NCBI RefSeq assembly: GCF_023856365.1
Contig: NC_064541.1
Span: 25,646,214 to 25,710,213 of the forward strand
DNA: 64,000 nt
From: Brienomyrus brachyistius
Lineage: Eukaryota; Chordata; Actinopteri; Osteoglossiformes; Mormyridae
Direction of reading: 5' to 3'
The notes under the pieces were generated by a model. The model was not told where the DNA came from, ran no database searches, and saw only the letters and a program-made list of their open reading frames with translations. This document shows, piece after piece, positions 12,411 through 22,759 of the stretch. Each line of letters opens with the position of its first letter. Position 1 is the first letter of the stretch. The translations under genes and the position numbers were made by a program.

Positions 12411-12879
12411 ATGCAGTTTTATTTTTTTACTGGAATTTTTTTGTGGTTCTGCTTTAGTGCTGTGGCTTCACTCAGACGCTCTATGGGGAAATCTCCCGCC
12501 TCCCCCTTCCATCCCAGGCTCTGCTTCACTGGTGTGCATTGGCTATACTGGTTTGCACTTCCTTTAGAACTTCCCCAGCACAAAGGTTTTTTTCCCCTAA
12601 CATCCGTGTTGTAAATTACACATCTTGTACTTTTATCTCGATAACTGCCATGAATGGAACACTTTTTTGACACTGATGCGTCACAGATCACCCAGATTCC
12701 AAAGCCTTTTTGCAGGTTGTTTTTGGTGTAAGTTAACAGCCTTAGGTAACAAAGCACCCAACTCAACGATTTCAGGACATGTGGGGGACATTAGGGGCTA
12801 AAGTGCTACTGGTTAATATATGCGTATGAAAAATTAAAAACGGCTATAATGAAACACGTAATTATGCGCCTTCACGACC

Positions 12880-13148
12880 CCCTTGCCCTTAATTCCTAAT
12901 AAAACATGGAGCACTGCGCATTTCCCGGTCCCGGCCAGACGGCGCCCTTCGCGGATCCTGTAGGGGTGGCGTGACGATCCCGGGACGCGCATCATTTCCG
13001 CTGAAGGGCTGCCGTCCTGTTTGCGGAAGTGCGGCGCTGAAACAACACAGACATCGACGGAAACCGAGGCCGGGCAGCGGCGCAGCCACTTTGGGTATTT
13101 AGCTGCACACCAAACCGCTATTGAGCGGTCAGTCTTCCCAAAAAAGGT
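12880..13148 (+). promoter_or_regulatory. CpG-rich promoter and non-coding first exon of downstream CMTM6-like gene
   Basis: A CpG-dense stretch sits in AT-rich DNA and contains a GCGGAAGTG block at 13023, which fits an ETS-type site. A donor AAG/GTGGGT ends a possible non-coding exon at 13147. The coding exon begins at 13509 after the acceptor CCACCCAG. This mirrors the layout upstream of the first copy. The exact start site is not visible. Confidence 0.5.
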
Positions 13149-13515
13149 GGGTGTGCCGGGGTCCGCCTCGCCCCCGCCCGGGACCTGCCCGGCTTGGCGG
13201 GGTGTATCCCGGCCTGTGCCCTTCTTTCTGGCACTTATTTTATTACAATGTAATTAATTATTTACCCCAGCGCCTAATTTTGTACTTTTGTGAGTAAATA
13301 TGGGGTGTTTGTGAGATTATTTCGGTTTTAATTGTACTAGTTCGGGCACGTTTCTGTCTGTGTCCCTCCGGTAAGTTTCATTTTCACTTTGCCGACGTCG
13401 GGGCTCCGCACCCGTGCTTTTACTTGCGCGGTCACCGGGCTTTGAAGTGCTCTCCTTTTTTTGTTTATTAAACATAGGTATTAATTATTGCTAAACTTTT
13501 CCACCCAGTTCAATC

Positions 13516-15911
13516 ATGGCAGAATCGAATGCGGTTTATAACTCCACGACGGTACAGGAGCCCAAGGCCGGAAAGTGCTTCATAGTGCCCTCGGAGTATC
13601 TGGATAAATGGCGCTTTGGCATTAAGGTGGCGGCCGTGGTGAGTGTCCCCCTTTATACCCCCAGAAACGCCAGTGCTCTGTCCCGTGGTCCTTATGTTTA
13701 TTTTTGAGTATTTTAATGATTTTCCTTATGCCCTTTATTGTAAATTATTGTAGATTATTCTCTGTATCCGCACTATCTGCTTGTCGCCAAAGTTCGCATC
13801 GATTAAGCACTGAACCCTAATTTCAGACGGTGAGTGTTTCTCGTCCACTAGGAATAAAACAGATTTAACGCAATACTCTGAATTTCCTGAAATGGATAAA
13901 AAGTCAAATGTATTAAGAACATGACTTGATAATACTGCAATCCACTTTATATATGCTTTTGAAAGGAACGTTTTATATAGCTCTTCATTGCTATTTGTCA
14001 GTCTTGAAGAATTCACAGAATTTGACTGCTGTCTCTTTGATGTCCCCCTGTCCACCTTGACTCAGTCCCAACGTGAACACTTGTGTTTCTCTATCAGCTA
14101 TGAATTAATTAGGTCAGGTGGTTTATGGAATGAGAAGTTGTCGTGAAGTGCCCACCCTTAACGATAATGTTGAAACAGCATGATCTCCTTACCACAAAGT
14201 GTCTCAACATGGATGAAACTGAATGTTTGAGTCAGTGGAATATGTGCTGATGTGTTGTCTGAGGACAGACTGCGAAAGGACAGCAAAGCACCTTCACACG
14301 CGCTAATCAGATGTATTAATCTGAACATTGTCACCCTGATTGTCACATTAAGACATTGTTTTTGGACAATCAGGTAGGCCCCCCAACCACTCATAGATAA
14401 TAACCAGAAATGATTTCTTAGGGTGAAATGATTTCTTAGGTATGTTTCCCCCCAGTACAGCCCTTTCTGTTTTTCTGCTCTTCTGCTAACGCACAGCCCA
14501 CTGGGAAAGCCCCTGTCTTTCCTGGCTGTCACACTGTGAATACACTGGTATCCACAACATTGTGCATGTGTGTGTGTTTTCGTTGAAAATGAAGTGAAAG
14601 TGATTAATTGTCATTTGCTGACAGACCACAGTGGTCGGGCATCTCCGTGAGTATGGCAGCTCACTGTTAGTGGTGATGGCCTCTTGAGCCGGGGTGTCTG
14701 TCTCTCTTAGGGCTGTCGTTAAAGAGCAGGTACGTTACGTGGTCGGGCATCTCTGTGAGTATGGCAGCTCGCTGTTAGTGTTGGCAGTTTTCCAAGTGAA
14801 TCGCTTTTTTTTTTTTTTTTTCCCCCTCACGATGTAAGGACTGGTTTTTCTGTTGTGTCCATGTGTTTGAACGTACAGACTTTGAGACAAAAGTCAGCTC
14901 TTTATTGCACTGCCCTCCCTGCCACCCACATTCTGGACTATTCCAGGCTTGTGAACAGGTAAGGTCTGTCTGCAGCCTGCCTGAGGTGTGTGTGTGTGTG
15001 TGTGTGTTTGCACCCTGTGAGCATGAGACTGACGCATGACTGTAAATGTAATATTTTGTCTGTGTCAGCTCTTCTCCCTAGTGGCCTTCATCCTGGAGGA
15101 GGTGGTCTTGCACTGTAAATACTGCCCGCCACTCTACTTCTTTGAGTTTGTGAGCTGCACAGCATTCCTCTTCACCGGCCTGCTTGTCGTCTTGCTTTCC
15201 ACACCGCTCCACCAGAGGGTCGGGATCTCCTGCTGGCTCATGTTGGTGAGTGTGCTGAAATGCGACACTGGTGACACCCAGGTCATGTGACATGCTTCAG
15301 CCTATCCCTGACGGGTGACCTCTCCCACAGGACTTCTCTTACACTGTGGTCGTCGGCCTCCTCTTCCTCATCGCCTCTGCAGCCTTCGCCAAGGACAATG
15401 GTGGGAGTGCAGTGGAGAAGACCTCAGTGGTATGTCCTGTGGTCTAAAGAGTGACCCTTTTACTGATCAGTAATTCATAATGACACGTTGACAAAGCCTT
15501 TTTAAAAATGAAGATTAGCGTTTTTCATATCCTGTTCTGACTAATTTAACATGACGTATAGTATTAAAGCAATTCACTAAGTGAGGGAACATGAACAGTA
15601 ACCAGGTGGCCGTGAAATACTGTATTTTCTGCTTGCTCTGTTGAATATTGGTCCTAATCCACACGGTGAATGACAGATAAGAGCCTAAATACATGATGTA
15701 ACTCTTATTGGTGCCTAATTTGCATATTATGAACTCTCTCTGACTCTTTCATTTGAAGGCATTTGGATTCATTGCCACTCTCCTGTTTCTGGTGGATGCG
15801 GTGGTTTTAGCGAAGACCAAAGGTTTGCCATGTCTCTCAAAGGCCCAGCCAGCCCAAACCCAGAACCAAACCGCTGAAGGAGAGAAGCTCAATGCCACTG
15901 GTTCTGAATAG
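13516..15911 (+). CDS. cmtm6-like: CMTM6-like MARVEL membrane protein, downstream copy (4 exons)
   Basis: Coding exons are 13516-13638, 15069-15245, 15331-15429 and 15759-15911, all phase 0, encoding 183 residues. Exon lengths match the upstream copy exactly, so the two are tandem duplicates. The segment around TM1-TM2 reads [13 protein letters not shown] then [14 protein letters not shown], very close to mammalian CMTM6 as I recall it ([18 protein letters not shown]). TM3 is in exon 3 ([17 protein letters not shown]) and TM4 in exon 4 ([15 protein letters not shown]), followed by a short polar tail. The mammalian protein protects PD-L1 from degradation; whether the fish protein does so is inference. 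Splice sites are canonical and no disabling change is seen. Confidence 0.9.
14625..14785. repeat. Imperfect direct duplication in intron 1
   Basis: A segment with GTGGTCGGGCATCTC, then GAGTATGGCAGCTC and CTGTTAGTG, occurs twice about 100 bp apart, at 14631 and 14740. It is non-coding. Confidence 0.7.
14986..15007. repeat. (TG)n microsatellite
   Basis: A TG dinucleotide run in intron 1 of the downstream CMTM6-like gene. Confidence 0.85.
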
Positions 15912-17085
15912 TCTCTCTATTCCAGCAGTCTGCGTTTTTGCATTTACAAATTAGCGTTGCAGTGTCTTCATGGACACTGGTGGATCACCCATTACTGTCC
16001 CTTAAACAGGAGACACTGGGGGGGTGGGAATTCTTTTGTAATACTTTTGTGGGCAGCAAGGTGACATGTAGTTAATAACTAGCTTTTTTGTGTAAACTAT
16101 GTTTTCTACGGCCAGAATTTTTAATGACTTTAATCTAGATGAGTTATATTTAAAAATCATACGTTTAAAATGTAATTTATTACAATCAGATTGAACAACA
16201 GATTTTTGATCTTTTTCTAATGTTTCCTACATCAAACCCCTTTTGTATGATTTTCAGGAAAAAGAAAAATGCAGTAATGCAGATGTGTAAAACCGAAACG
16301 AGGCCTTTCACTGTACAGTTAAGACCCTCTTTCCTCCCCATCCATCCCAAGTTACATGTCACTGGTGATTTTCATAGTCTAGTATCATATCATGTATAAC
16401 TTTGGGAATATTTTTCAGATCACATTACTTGTGTGCCAAATGAAATCTCCCTGATTCTATTGTCACTGAGGTTAATATTCAGTCTTGGGTAAGTTACCAG
16501 AGAGTACTTGCCACTTCTACAGCGTTTACCCTTGAATGTCAGAATCTGGATTTGGATTCTGTTCCGGAACTTTCTCTCCATGTGGGGAATATCTGACGAT
16601 GGTTTCCCTTTTCCACCCCCTTCATCAGTATGATGGATTTTTAATATACATTTATTAGCTTTCTCATATTGTACAGTGTGTATAATTGTTTTTATCACTT
16701 ATATTTTTAAATGTGGATTTTAGAGAATAAAAGACCATGCATACATTCATATTTTAAAAGGCATGTGGTTTTTTTAAAGACAACTCATCCTTGTTTACAG
16801 CCTGAACAGTGGAATCGGTCCCTAGTGGCTCAACATCAGTACAGGGTGACAGGCAGATATTTGGATGCTGCCATAGAAAGTACTTCCACTTGTCTTCAGT
16901 CAGTGGATTAGACAGAAATGAGTTGAACTGTCGAAGGCTGTGACTGGTGCCATTGTGCTGTACCACAGTGCAGTGCCAGTGTCTGAACACAAGGGGGCAG
17001 TGTTGTATAATTTGTGACAGTGGGACTTCAAAGAACTGACCATGTACTCCTATTACCTATGTTGCATTTATACATTTGCAATAAA
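15912..17085 (+). other. Probable 3' untranslated region of downstream CMTM6-like gene
   Basis: No gene is seen here. AATAAA-type signals occur near 16727 and at 17080-17085; the second is followed by a TG-rich stretch (TGTTGATCGTTGTC), a typical cleavage context. Most of the 1.1 kb is therefore likely untranslated sequence of the gene ending at 15911. Confidence 0.5.
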
Positions 17086-17187
17086 GTAGACATTTCTGTT
17101 GATCGTTGTCTTGGGTTTGTGCAGTAATTGTGGGCCACATTTGGGCATTTCTGTCCTGTTTCCAAACAATTAGCTTCCACATTTAAA

Positions 17188-17447
17188 CTTCCATCCATCC
17201 ATTTTTTGAAACTGCTTATCCTGTTCAGCCAGAATTTGTAAGGAGTTTACATGCACACCTACAAGCAATTTGGTAACTTAGCCTCAGCATATTTTTGGAC
17301 AGTGGGTGGAAACTGGAAATAAACTCCATGACAGCATGGGGAAAGCATGCAAACTCCACACACATGGAACCCTGGTGGAGACTTGAGGTCACAGACGTGT
17401 GAGGCAAAAGTGCCAACCACTGCACCACCATGCCCTCCCCCATTAAA
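17188..17447 (-). mobile_element. SINE (V-SINE type), minus orientation, diverged
   Basis: Read on the minus strand it starts with a tRNA-like head (GGCATGGTGGTGCAGTGG, then GCCTCACAC), has a central block with GGAGTTTGCATG, and ends with GGATAAGCAG and an ATGG-type tail. Those parts and their order match the complete copies at 45046 and 50202. It is an older, mutated copy. Confidence 0.75.
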
Positions 17448-17889
17448 CCTGTATATTTTAATCCATCTAACCGTCCTGTCCAGGATCCTCATGTTTAAAC
17501 GGTGCGAACGCACGAAAATGTTGCGTACGCCCGTTTCCACGCTCACGTCAAGATGTATATAAACGAAACTTGGTGTACCACTACGCAAATTCTCACGGCA
17601 GCTCCAGATACGGCGTAAGCACGTTTCTGCTCGGCTTTGTAAACGGACGGCACCCAGTGGCAAGTCATTCCTACTGTGGTTTCCCTTTTTTAACTCAGTC
17701 ATGGCGCTGACTTTATCCAATACACCGACATTAATTGTATGTTGTTTACAAATGTACGGCACCTGATTTTTTAATCAATTTGTAATAATAAAACGGTATC
17801 GAAAATGACCGAACTATTACAACTACTTTGGCAGCTCTTGCGTTAAATTTTCCTTACGCTGTGGTTGAATAGGCAACCATTAAAGCGCA

Positions 17890-18585
17890 ATTTGCAGCGA
17901 TGTCCGGTTTTCCCAATGTAATCGGAGCCATCGACTACACTCACATTGCTATAAAGGCACCTTCAGAGAACGAATTTGCTTATGTAAGTAGAAAGCACTT
18001 TCACTCTATTAATGTACAAATTATGTCTTGCGTCTCATTAATGTTGTGGCTAGATGGCCTGGCTCAACCCATGATTCATTCATTCTCAGAAACAGTAGTG
18101 TTGGAAATTTGAAAATGGGGTGGTACATGATGGCAGGCTGCTTTTTCCAATTTTATAATTTGGTCCAATATTGTAAGCTTTCTTTGATAGAACCATTTGA
18201 CAGTTCCTTAGGGGACAGTGGGTACCCAGTTGTGGCTTCTCACACCGCTCCGAACCCACAGAATGAACAGGAGCGGCGTTATAATGATGCCCCCCATTCT
18301 CGGGCTCGGGCGGTGGTAGAGCGCACTGTAGGGCAGCTTAAAAGCCGTTGGCACTGCCTGGACAAGACCGGTGGGGTGCCGCTATACAGTCAGCAAAAAG
18401 TATGTCGCATTGTACATGCATGTAGCGTGCTGCATAATCTGGCACAAAATCGTGGCTTGCTGGTATCTGAAGAGCTCAGGCAAGATGAACCTGACCCTGA
18501 GCCACCAAATTTTCCACCAAATGGAACAGCGTTACGACTTCAGTATCACATAGTGTATCATTTAGATGTTTTAATTCATTGGTAA
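17890..18585 (+). pseudogene. Harbinger (HARBI1-like) transposase pseudogene
   Basis: A frame starting at 17900 reads FPNVIGAIDYTHIAIKAPSE, the first catalytic Asp motif of Harbinger transposases. A frame change near 18030-18060 continues with VARWPGSTHDSFI (second Asp). After a disrupted stretch comes LGDSGYP, then RARAVVERTVGQLKSRWHCL (catalytic Glu) and a VCRIVHACSVLHNLA segment. The N-terminal helix-turn-helix part is missing. Two frames are needed, so it is non-functional. Confidence 0.85.
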
Positions 18586-18829
18586 CATTTCTTACAGCAT
18601 TGACTATTGCATTTTGTGATGCAGCACAGCTTCAGACAGCACACGGCCGGACGGTCGCCCCCCGGTTTCTGAGGCACGGGAATGTGTGCAGCCAGCGCCC
18701 AAAGATGTCCTCGGCACAGCAGCACCATCGCCGCCTGTGTCGTCCTCGGCACTGGGGGCACCTTTTGTACTGTTGTCTGTAAGAATAAACAAACAATAAA
18801 GAAAAGTAACATCGCATCTGCGCCCTACT

Positions 18830-19220
18830 TATTATTCATAAACATGCAAGTAATTCAAACAAGTATGCTACGAGAAAAACTTGCGCTGACATCGGCGTCC
18901 CCCTCACCCGATAAAGTGAGAGACCGGGGAGTTCGCTCCCTCCGCCTGTGCTGTTAAGACTCTTACGGTGAGCGGCCACTCGTTTTGTCACGTCGACTTT
19001 AATGTCCGACCACTTCTTTTTAATTTCGGCCACCGTGCGAATAGATAAAAACACTTCTAACTGACTCCACCACGTTCTGCCGCTCCGTCAACTTTAGTGC
19101 TGATGCCACTAATTAAACCACCAAATAATATCACTTTTCTTTTCTCGATTTCTGTTAACATGACCTCCACTTCACACTCTCTGAAATACTTATTTTTTCC
19201 ACGTGGTTTATCCATTGTTG
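18830..19220 (-). pseudogene. Harbinger Myb/SANT-like protein, broken
   Basis: The minus strand reads RTVAEIKKKWSDIKVDVTKR, then VAAHRKSLNSTGGG, which is the Myb-like (trihelix) signature of the second Harbinger gene. That protein normally helps transposase reach the nucleus and bind DNA. Upstream, near 19215, another minus frame continues the same protein, so a frame break lies between them. Confidence 0.7.
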
Positions 19221-19459
19221 TTTAAGAAAAACAGAACAAAGCGGGTATTTATACAGATTTACATATGCAAATATACATAATTATGGGCAGGTCGAGGGGA
19301 GGTGACTGCGGCCTCGTTCATGTGCGTAAAATGTCACGCTAATTTGGATTTGTAAAGGGAATGTGCATAGATCTGTACTTACGCACAGTTTTGTGCATCT
19401 GGATTATTCTTACAAATGCACATTCCTATGTGCTTTCGTGTTAATTCTACGCTTGTCGT

Positions 19460-20285
19460 TATACATAAGGGCCCCAGGTTCTTAACACCACAAAAACAAA
19501 AGAGAAAATTGAGGATTTCAGAAGAAACAGATCTGAGCCTCAGCCCATATACATCAATGGGGACGGTGTGGAGAGGGTTTCTGTCTTCAGGTTTTTGGGC
19601 CTGCACCTGAATGAGGACCTAACCTGGAAGACCAACACCACTGCACTGATCAAGAAGGCACAGCAGAGACTCCACTTCCCGAGGGTCCTGAAAAACAACG
19701 CCCTAACCAAGGAGCTGCTGACCTCGCTTTACAGATGCCCTGTGGAGAGTGTGCTCACATACTGCATGCCATTGTGGTTTGCCAGCTGCACGGCTCAAGA
19801 AAAGGCAGCATTCCAGAGTGTCATCAACACAGCGCAGAAGATCATCGGACGCACTCTCCTCTCCTTGGAGGAGCTGTATAGATCCTGCTGCCACTGTAAA
19901 ACCTGCAGCATCCTGAAGGATGTCATACCCAGCTCGTACAATCCTCGTGTGTGCCACGCCCCCCTGATTACCCACGTGTGCTTCCCTGATCGTATCCAGC
20001 TGTGTCTGATTATGTTTGCCCAGTCTTATGTATTTCAGTCCGTGTCTTGTGCTGGTTCCTGGTCTGTCATTGATGTCAGTCAATGTCTGATGTGTCCTGC
20101 TCTTTGTTTCCCCGATTCCTTTAATAAACCCCCGTTTTCCCGGACATTCGCCTGCCTTGCCTGCTTCCTGCCCATCTGCCTACCTGTGTGCATTACCCGC
20201 ACTTACCGAACGTGACAAAGGACACATCCCACCCAGCACATCACCTGTTCCAGCTGTTACCCTCAGGAAGGCAATACAGATCATC
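19460..20285 (+). mobile_element. LINE 3' relic (RT C-terminal part), split by an LTR
   Basis: The frame at 19568-19955 reads FRFLGLHLNEDLTWKTNTTA, KKAQQRLHFPRVLKNN, SVLTYCMPLWFASCTAQEKA and INTAQKIIGRTL, typical of the region after the RT core in fish L2/CR1-like LINEs. The protein stops at 19920 where a solo LTR is inserted. The LINE resumes at 20218 with HLFQLLPSGRQYRS-type sequence and is then cut by a SINE. Upstream codons (about 19470-19560) continue the same protein in another frame. Confidence 0.8.
19921..20217 (+). mobile_element. Solo LTR, family A (copy 1), TSD AAGGA
   Basis: The copy begins TGTCATACCC and ends CGTGACA. It is flanked on both sides by the 5-bp direct repeat AAGGA (19916-19920 and 20218-20222). 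An AATAAACCCCCGTTTTCCC block near 20120 serves as the poly(A) signal region. TG..CA ends plus a 5-bp duplication mark an LTR-retroelement LTR. It lies inside the LINE frame. Confidence 0.85.
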
Positions 20286-20603
20286 CATCCATCCATCCAT
20301 TTTCCAAACCGCTTATCCTACTGGGTCGCAGGGGGTGTGGAGTTTACATGTTCTCCCCATGTCGTCGTGGGGTTTCCTCCGGGTACTCCGGTTTCCCCCC
20401 ACAGTCTAAAAACATGCTGAGTCTAATTGGACTTGCTAAATTGCCCGTAGGAATGCATGTGAGAGTGCATGGTGTGTGAGTGTGCCCTGCGATGGGCTGG
20501 CCCCCCATCCTGGGTTGTTCCCTGCCTCGTGCCCATTGCTTCCGGGATAGGCTCTGGACCCCCTGCGACCGAGTAGGATAAGCGGTTTGGAAAATGGATG
20601 GAT
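20280..20603 (+). mobile_element. Fold-back SINE copy (tail sequence at both ends)
   Basis: The central block (GGAGTTTACATGTTCTCCCC) and the 3' part of the V-SINE are present. In place of the tRNA-like head there is an inverted copy of the tail: CCATTTTCCAAACCGCTTAT at 20299, against the complementary GATAAGCGGTTTGGAAAATGG near 20578. This makes a hairpin-capable element. Confidence 0.75.
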
Positions 20604-20715
20604 TTGGACTCTCTGTACTTTCTCTTTTGGATTACGATTTGGACTCTCTGTACTTTCTCTTTTGGATTACGATTTTGACTCTCTGTACTTTCTCTTTTGG
20701 ATTACGATTTGGAAT
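20601..20715. repeat. 35-bp tandem repeat, about three units
   Basis: A unit containing GGACTCTCTGTACTTTCTCT repeats three times with a 35-bp period, starting at the end of the fold-back SINE. Confidence 0.85.
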
Positions 20716-21790
20716 CGGTGGCCCTGTGATTCTTTTCTGGAATTGTTATGACATTATACATACAATTACAGCTATCGTTTCAGCCATGCTACTGTATCGT
20801 GGGTATATTTTAAATTAAGACCGTACCAGAAATTATAACCAGACACCAGATGCATGTCTATGGTGCCCAGCGCTTCTTTGAAGACTGTAAAATGTATGTT
20901 TGCAAGGGAATTTCACACGACTGTCATTACAAAAATATACAATGATCAGTAAAAATCCGAGATGGGTGTTTATATCACTAGAGCAGGATCCACACCTGTT
21001 TTTGCAGCCAAAGGCACAGTGTGAAGGGTTGCTTCGACTTTTCCAGTATGGCTGTTAAATTCTTGCGCTTTAGTCACATGACAACAGGTCTAGTAAATAT
21101 ACGTCATTGGTCCTTACTGTTCTGTCAGACGGTTGAATTCCGCTTTGTGTCCTAATAGCATGAATGTTTCTGGTATGTATAAGCACAGAAAGTGTTTTGA
21201 GGGTATGTGGTGTGAATATAATCCTTTGGGCTGCCTTAGTTTTCTGTGAAACCAGTACATTTTTTTTCTGTGACTTGCAGAAGCCTCTGTGTTCATTCTT
21301 GTGTATCACTGGGTTATTTTCAGATTTTTATATTTTATTCTTGTTCTCAAACATGGTTATCCATCATATGTCGGGCTTAAGGGGTAGTCTCTTAATCCAT
21401 CCATCTTCTGAAGTCTTATCCAGTACAAAGCTCTGTCAGTACATAGAGTCTATTCCTATGGGGCAGTGTGTGGATCAGTTTTGAATGCTGTGTCCATGAT
21501 CAGAGGGTCGTCGGTCTAAATCCTGTGGTTGGAAGAGTGATTTCAGCATTGAGCCCTTGAGCATGGCCATTAATCAATGACGGGCTTCTTCCTTGCTTTA
21601 TGGGACTTCAGTTCTGCTTCTAGGAGCCTGATATGAACTGTCCGAGTGGTGCACTTCACACCTTCACTTAATGTTAATGTTTTTTTCTTGCTTTTAATGA
21701 AATTAATCGATTTTATTGATGAATTCAAATTTCAGGTTTGTTTTAATTAGCTTTAAGACCAAGGCAAGGAATTTATGAATGAGGTAAACA
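20716..21790. other. Intergenic DNA, no gene seen
   Basis: No exon, RNA gene or full mobile element can be supported. The region is AT-rich; the longest frames (79 and 106 codons) have no recognisable motif. Confidence 0.4.
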
Positions 21791-21869
21791 TTTTGAACAA
21801 GCTTTTATTTTTTGCCCTTCACCCACTGCTTTATGTACATTTTGACTAAAACAATGTTGAAAATGTTAC

Positions 21870-22160
21870 TGTCAATCGTTTGTCGTTGACCAATTTTTTA
21901 AAATGCTGAACATGAAGCATGCTGTGTCTAATGCATACCATCCCCAGACCAACGATCAGGTAACTCATACTACGTTTATGTACTCAGGTCTCTCATTCCT
22001 ACACTGCTTACTCACAAAGAAATGTATTTGTACAGGATGAACGGATCAATCAAAACATAAAGTGTGCTCTGAGTAAGTACATGAATGAATGTCATACTGA
22101 CTGGTGCCTCCACCTACCTGCTGCGGTCTATGGCATTAACACTTCCAAGCAGTGTAAGTC
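21870..22160 (+). pseudogene. Integrase-core fragment interrupted by an intron
   Basis: Residues VDQFFKMLNMKHAVSNAYHP then QTNDQ end at a GT donor (21960). After a 76-bp intron ending in TTTGTACAG (22035), the frame resumes as DERINQNIKCALSKYMNECH and LHLPAAVYGINTSKQ. Joined, this is the HPQTN..ER segment of a gypsy-type or Ginger/GIN-type integrase, with the catalytic Glu in DER. Splicing keeps the frame exactly. Upstream catalytic Asp segments are not found. It could be a decayed Ginger-like DNA transposon or a host-adopted integrase exon pair. Confidence 0.6.
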
Positions 22161-22179
22161 TGTGCCTTAATAAAACTGC

Positions 22180-22720
22180 ATTTATAATGTCAGCCACTAA
22201 GAATACGAAGGATTCACTTTAAACCCTCATGTGATGCAGGCAGCAGCATGCATTTGTTATCAGCTACGACTGACTACACAATTTTGTTTTTAACTGCGAA
22301 CTTCTTATCATTAGAACGATGCAGCTTGTAAACTTGAAGTAATTGTGTCAGACAGATGCCAGACCTTTAAGTGCCTTATATGTAAGTGGGAGAACTTTGA
22401 AGTCAGACCTGAACCTGACAGGAAACCAGTGCAGGGAACTATATTGCTTTGTTTACACATTTGTTAAAGTTAATCTATACATTCATTTTCTGTATTGTAA
22501 GGATGGCTGGAGTTTACGTAAAATCTCATTTTTACTGTGCAATAAACTATATATAAATAAAATGTTCTATGTATAGTGATTTATTTTTGTAGAAAATACA
22601 CGTTACTCAAAACGGGTTATGTATATATAAGTTGTAAGTACAAACAATTTTTAAACAAATTGAAATAAACTAAATCATAAAACCGACAAGGTAGTGAGAA
22701 GACCCGCTATTCGCCGTCAC
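22180..22720. other. Intergenic DNA with a LINE-like scrap
   Basis: Around 22340-22440 a short stretch (GAACCTGACAGGAAACCAGTGCAGGGAAC region) resembles a recurring fish repeat, but too little is present to classify. The rest is AT-rich with no gene. Confidence 0.35.
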
Positions 22721-22730
22721 GTGTCAAAAT

Positions 22731-22742
22731 GAAAGTGAAACT
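22731..22742 (+). promoter_or_regulatory. Perfect ISRE/IRF-element (GAAAGTGAAACT)
   Basis: The 12-mer matches the interferon-stimulated response element GAAANNGAAACT exactly. It sits about 7 kb upstream of the SMKSD/RING exon array on the same strand. A CpG-containing stretch follows (22780-22960), so it may mark an interferon-responsive promoter. A chance match is possible. Confidence 0.4.
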
Positions 22743-22759
22743 TTATTGCCGCCATTAAC

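Larger units (their letters stand above)
17490..19405 (+). mobile_element. PIF/Harbinger DNA transposon, decayed
   Basis: The element holds a plus-strand transposase (17890-18585) and a minus-strand Myb/SANT-like gene (18830-19220), the two-gene layout of PIF/Harbinger elements. The ends share a weak inverted match: GCACGAAAATGTTGCGTACG near 17510, and GCACAAAACTGTGCGTAAG read on the minus strand near 19395. Precise borders and target duplication were not resolved. Both genes carry breaks. Confidence 0.7.
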
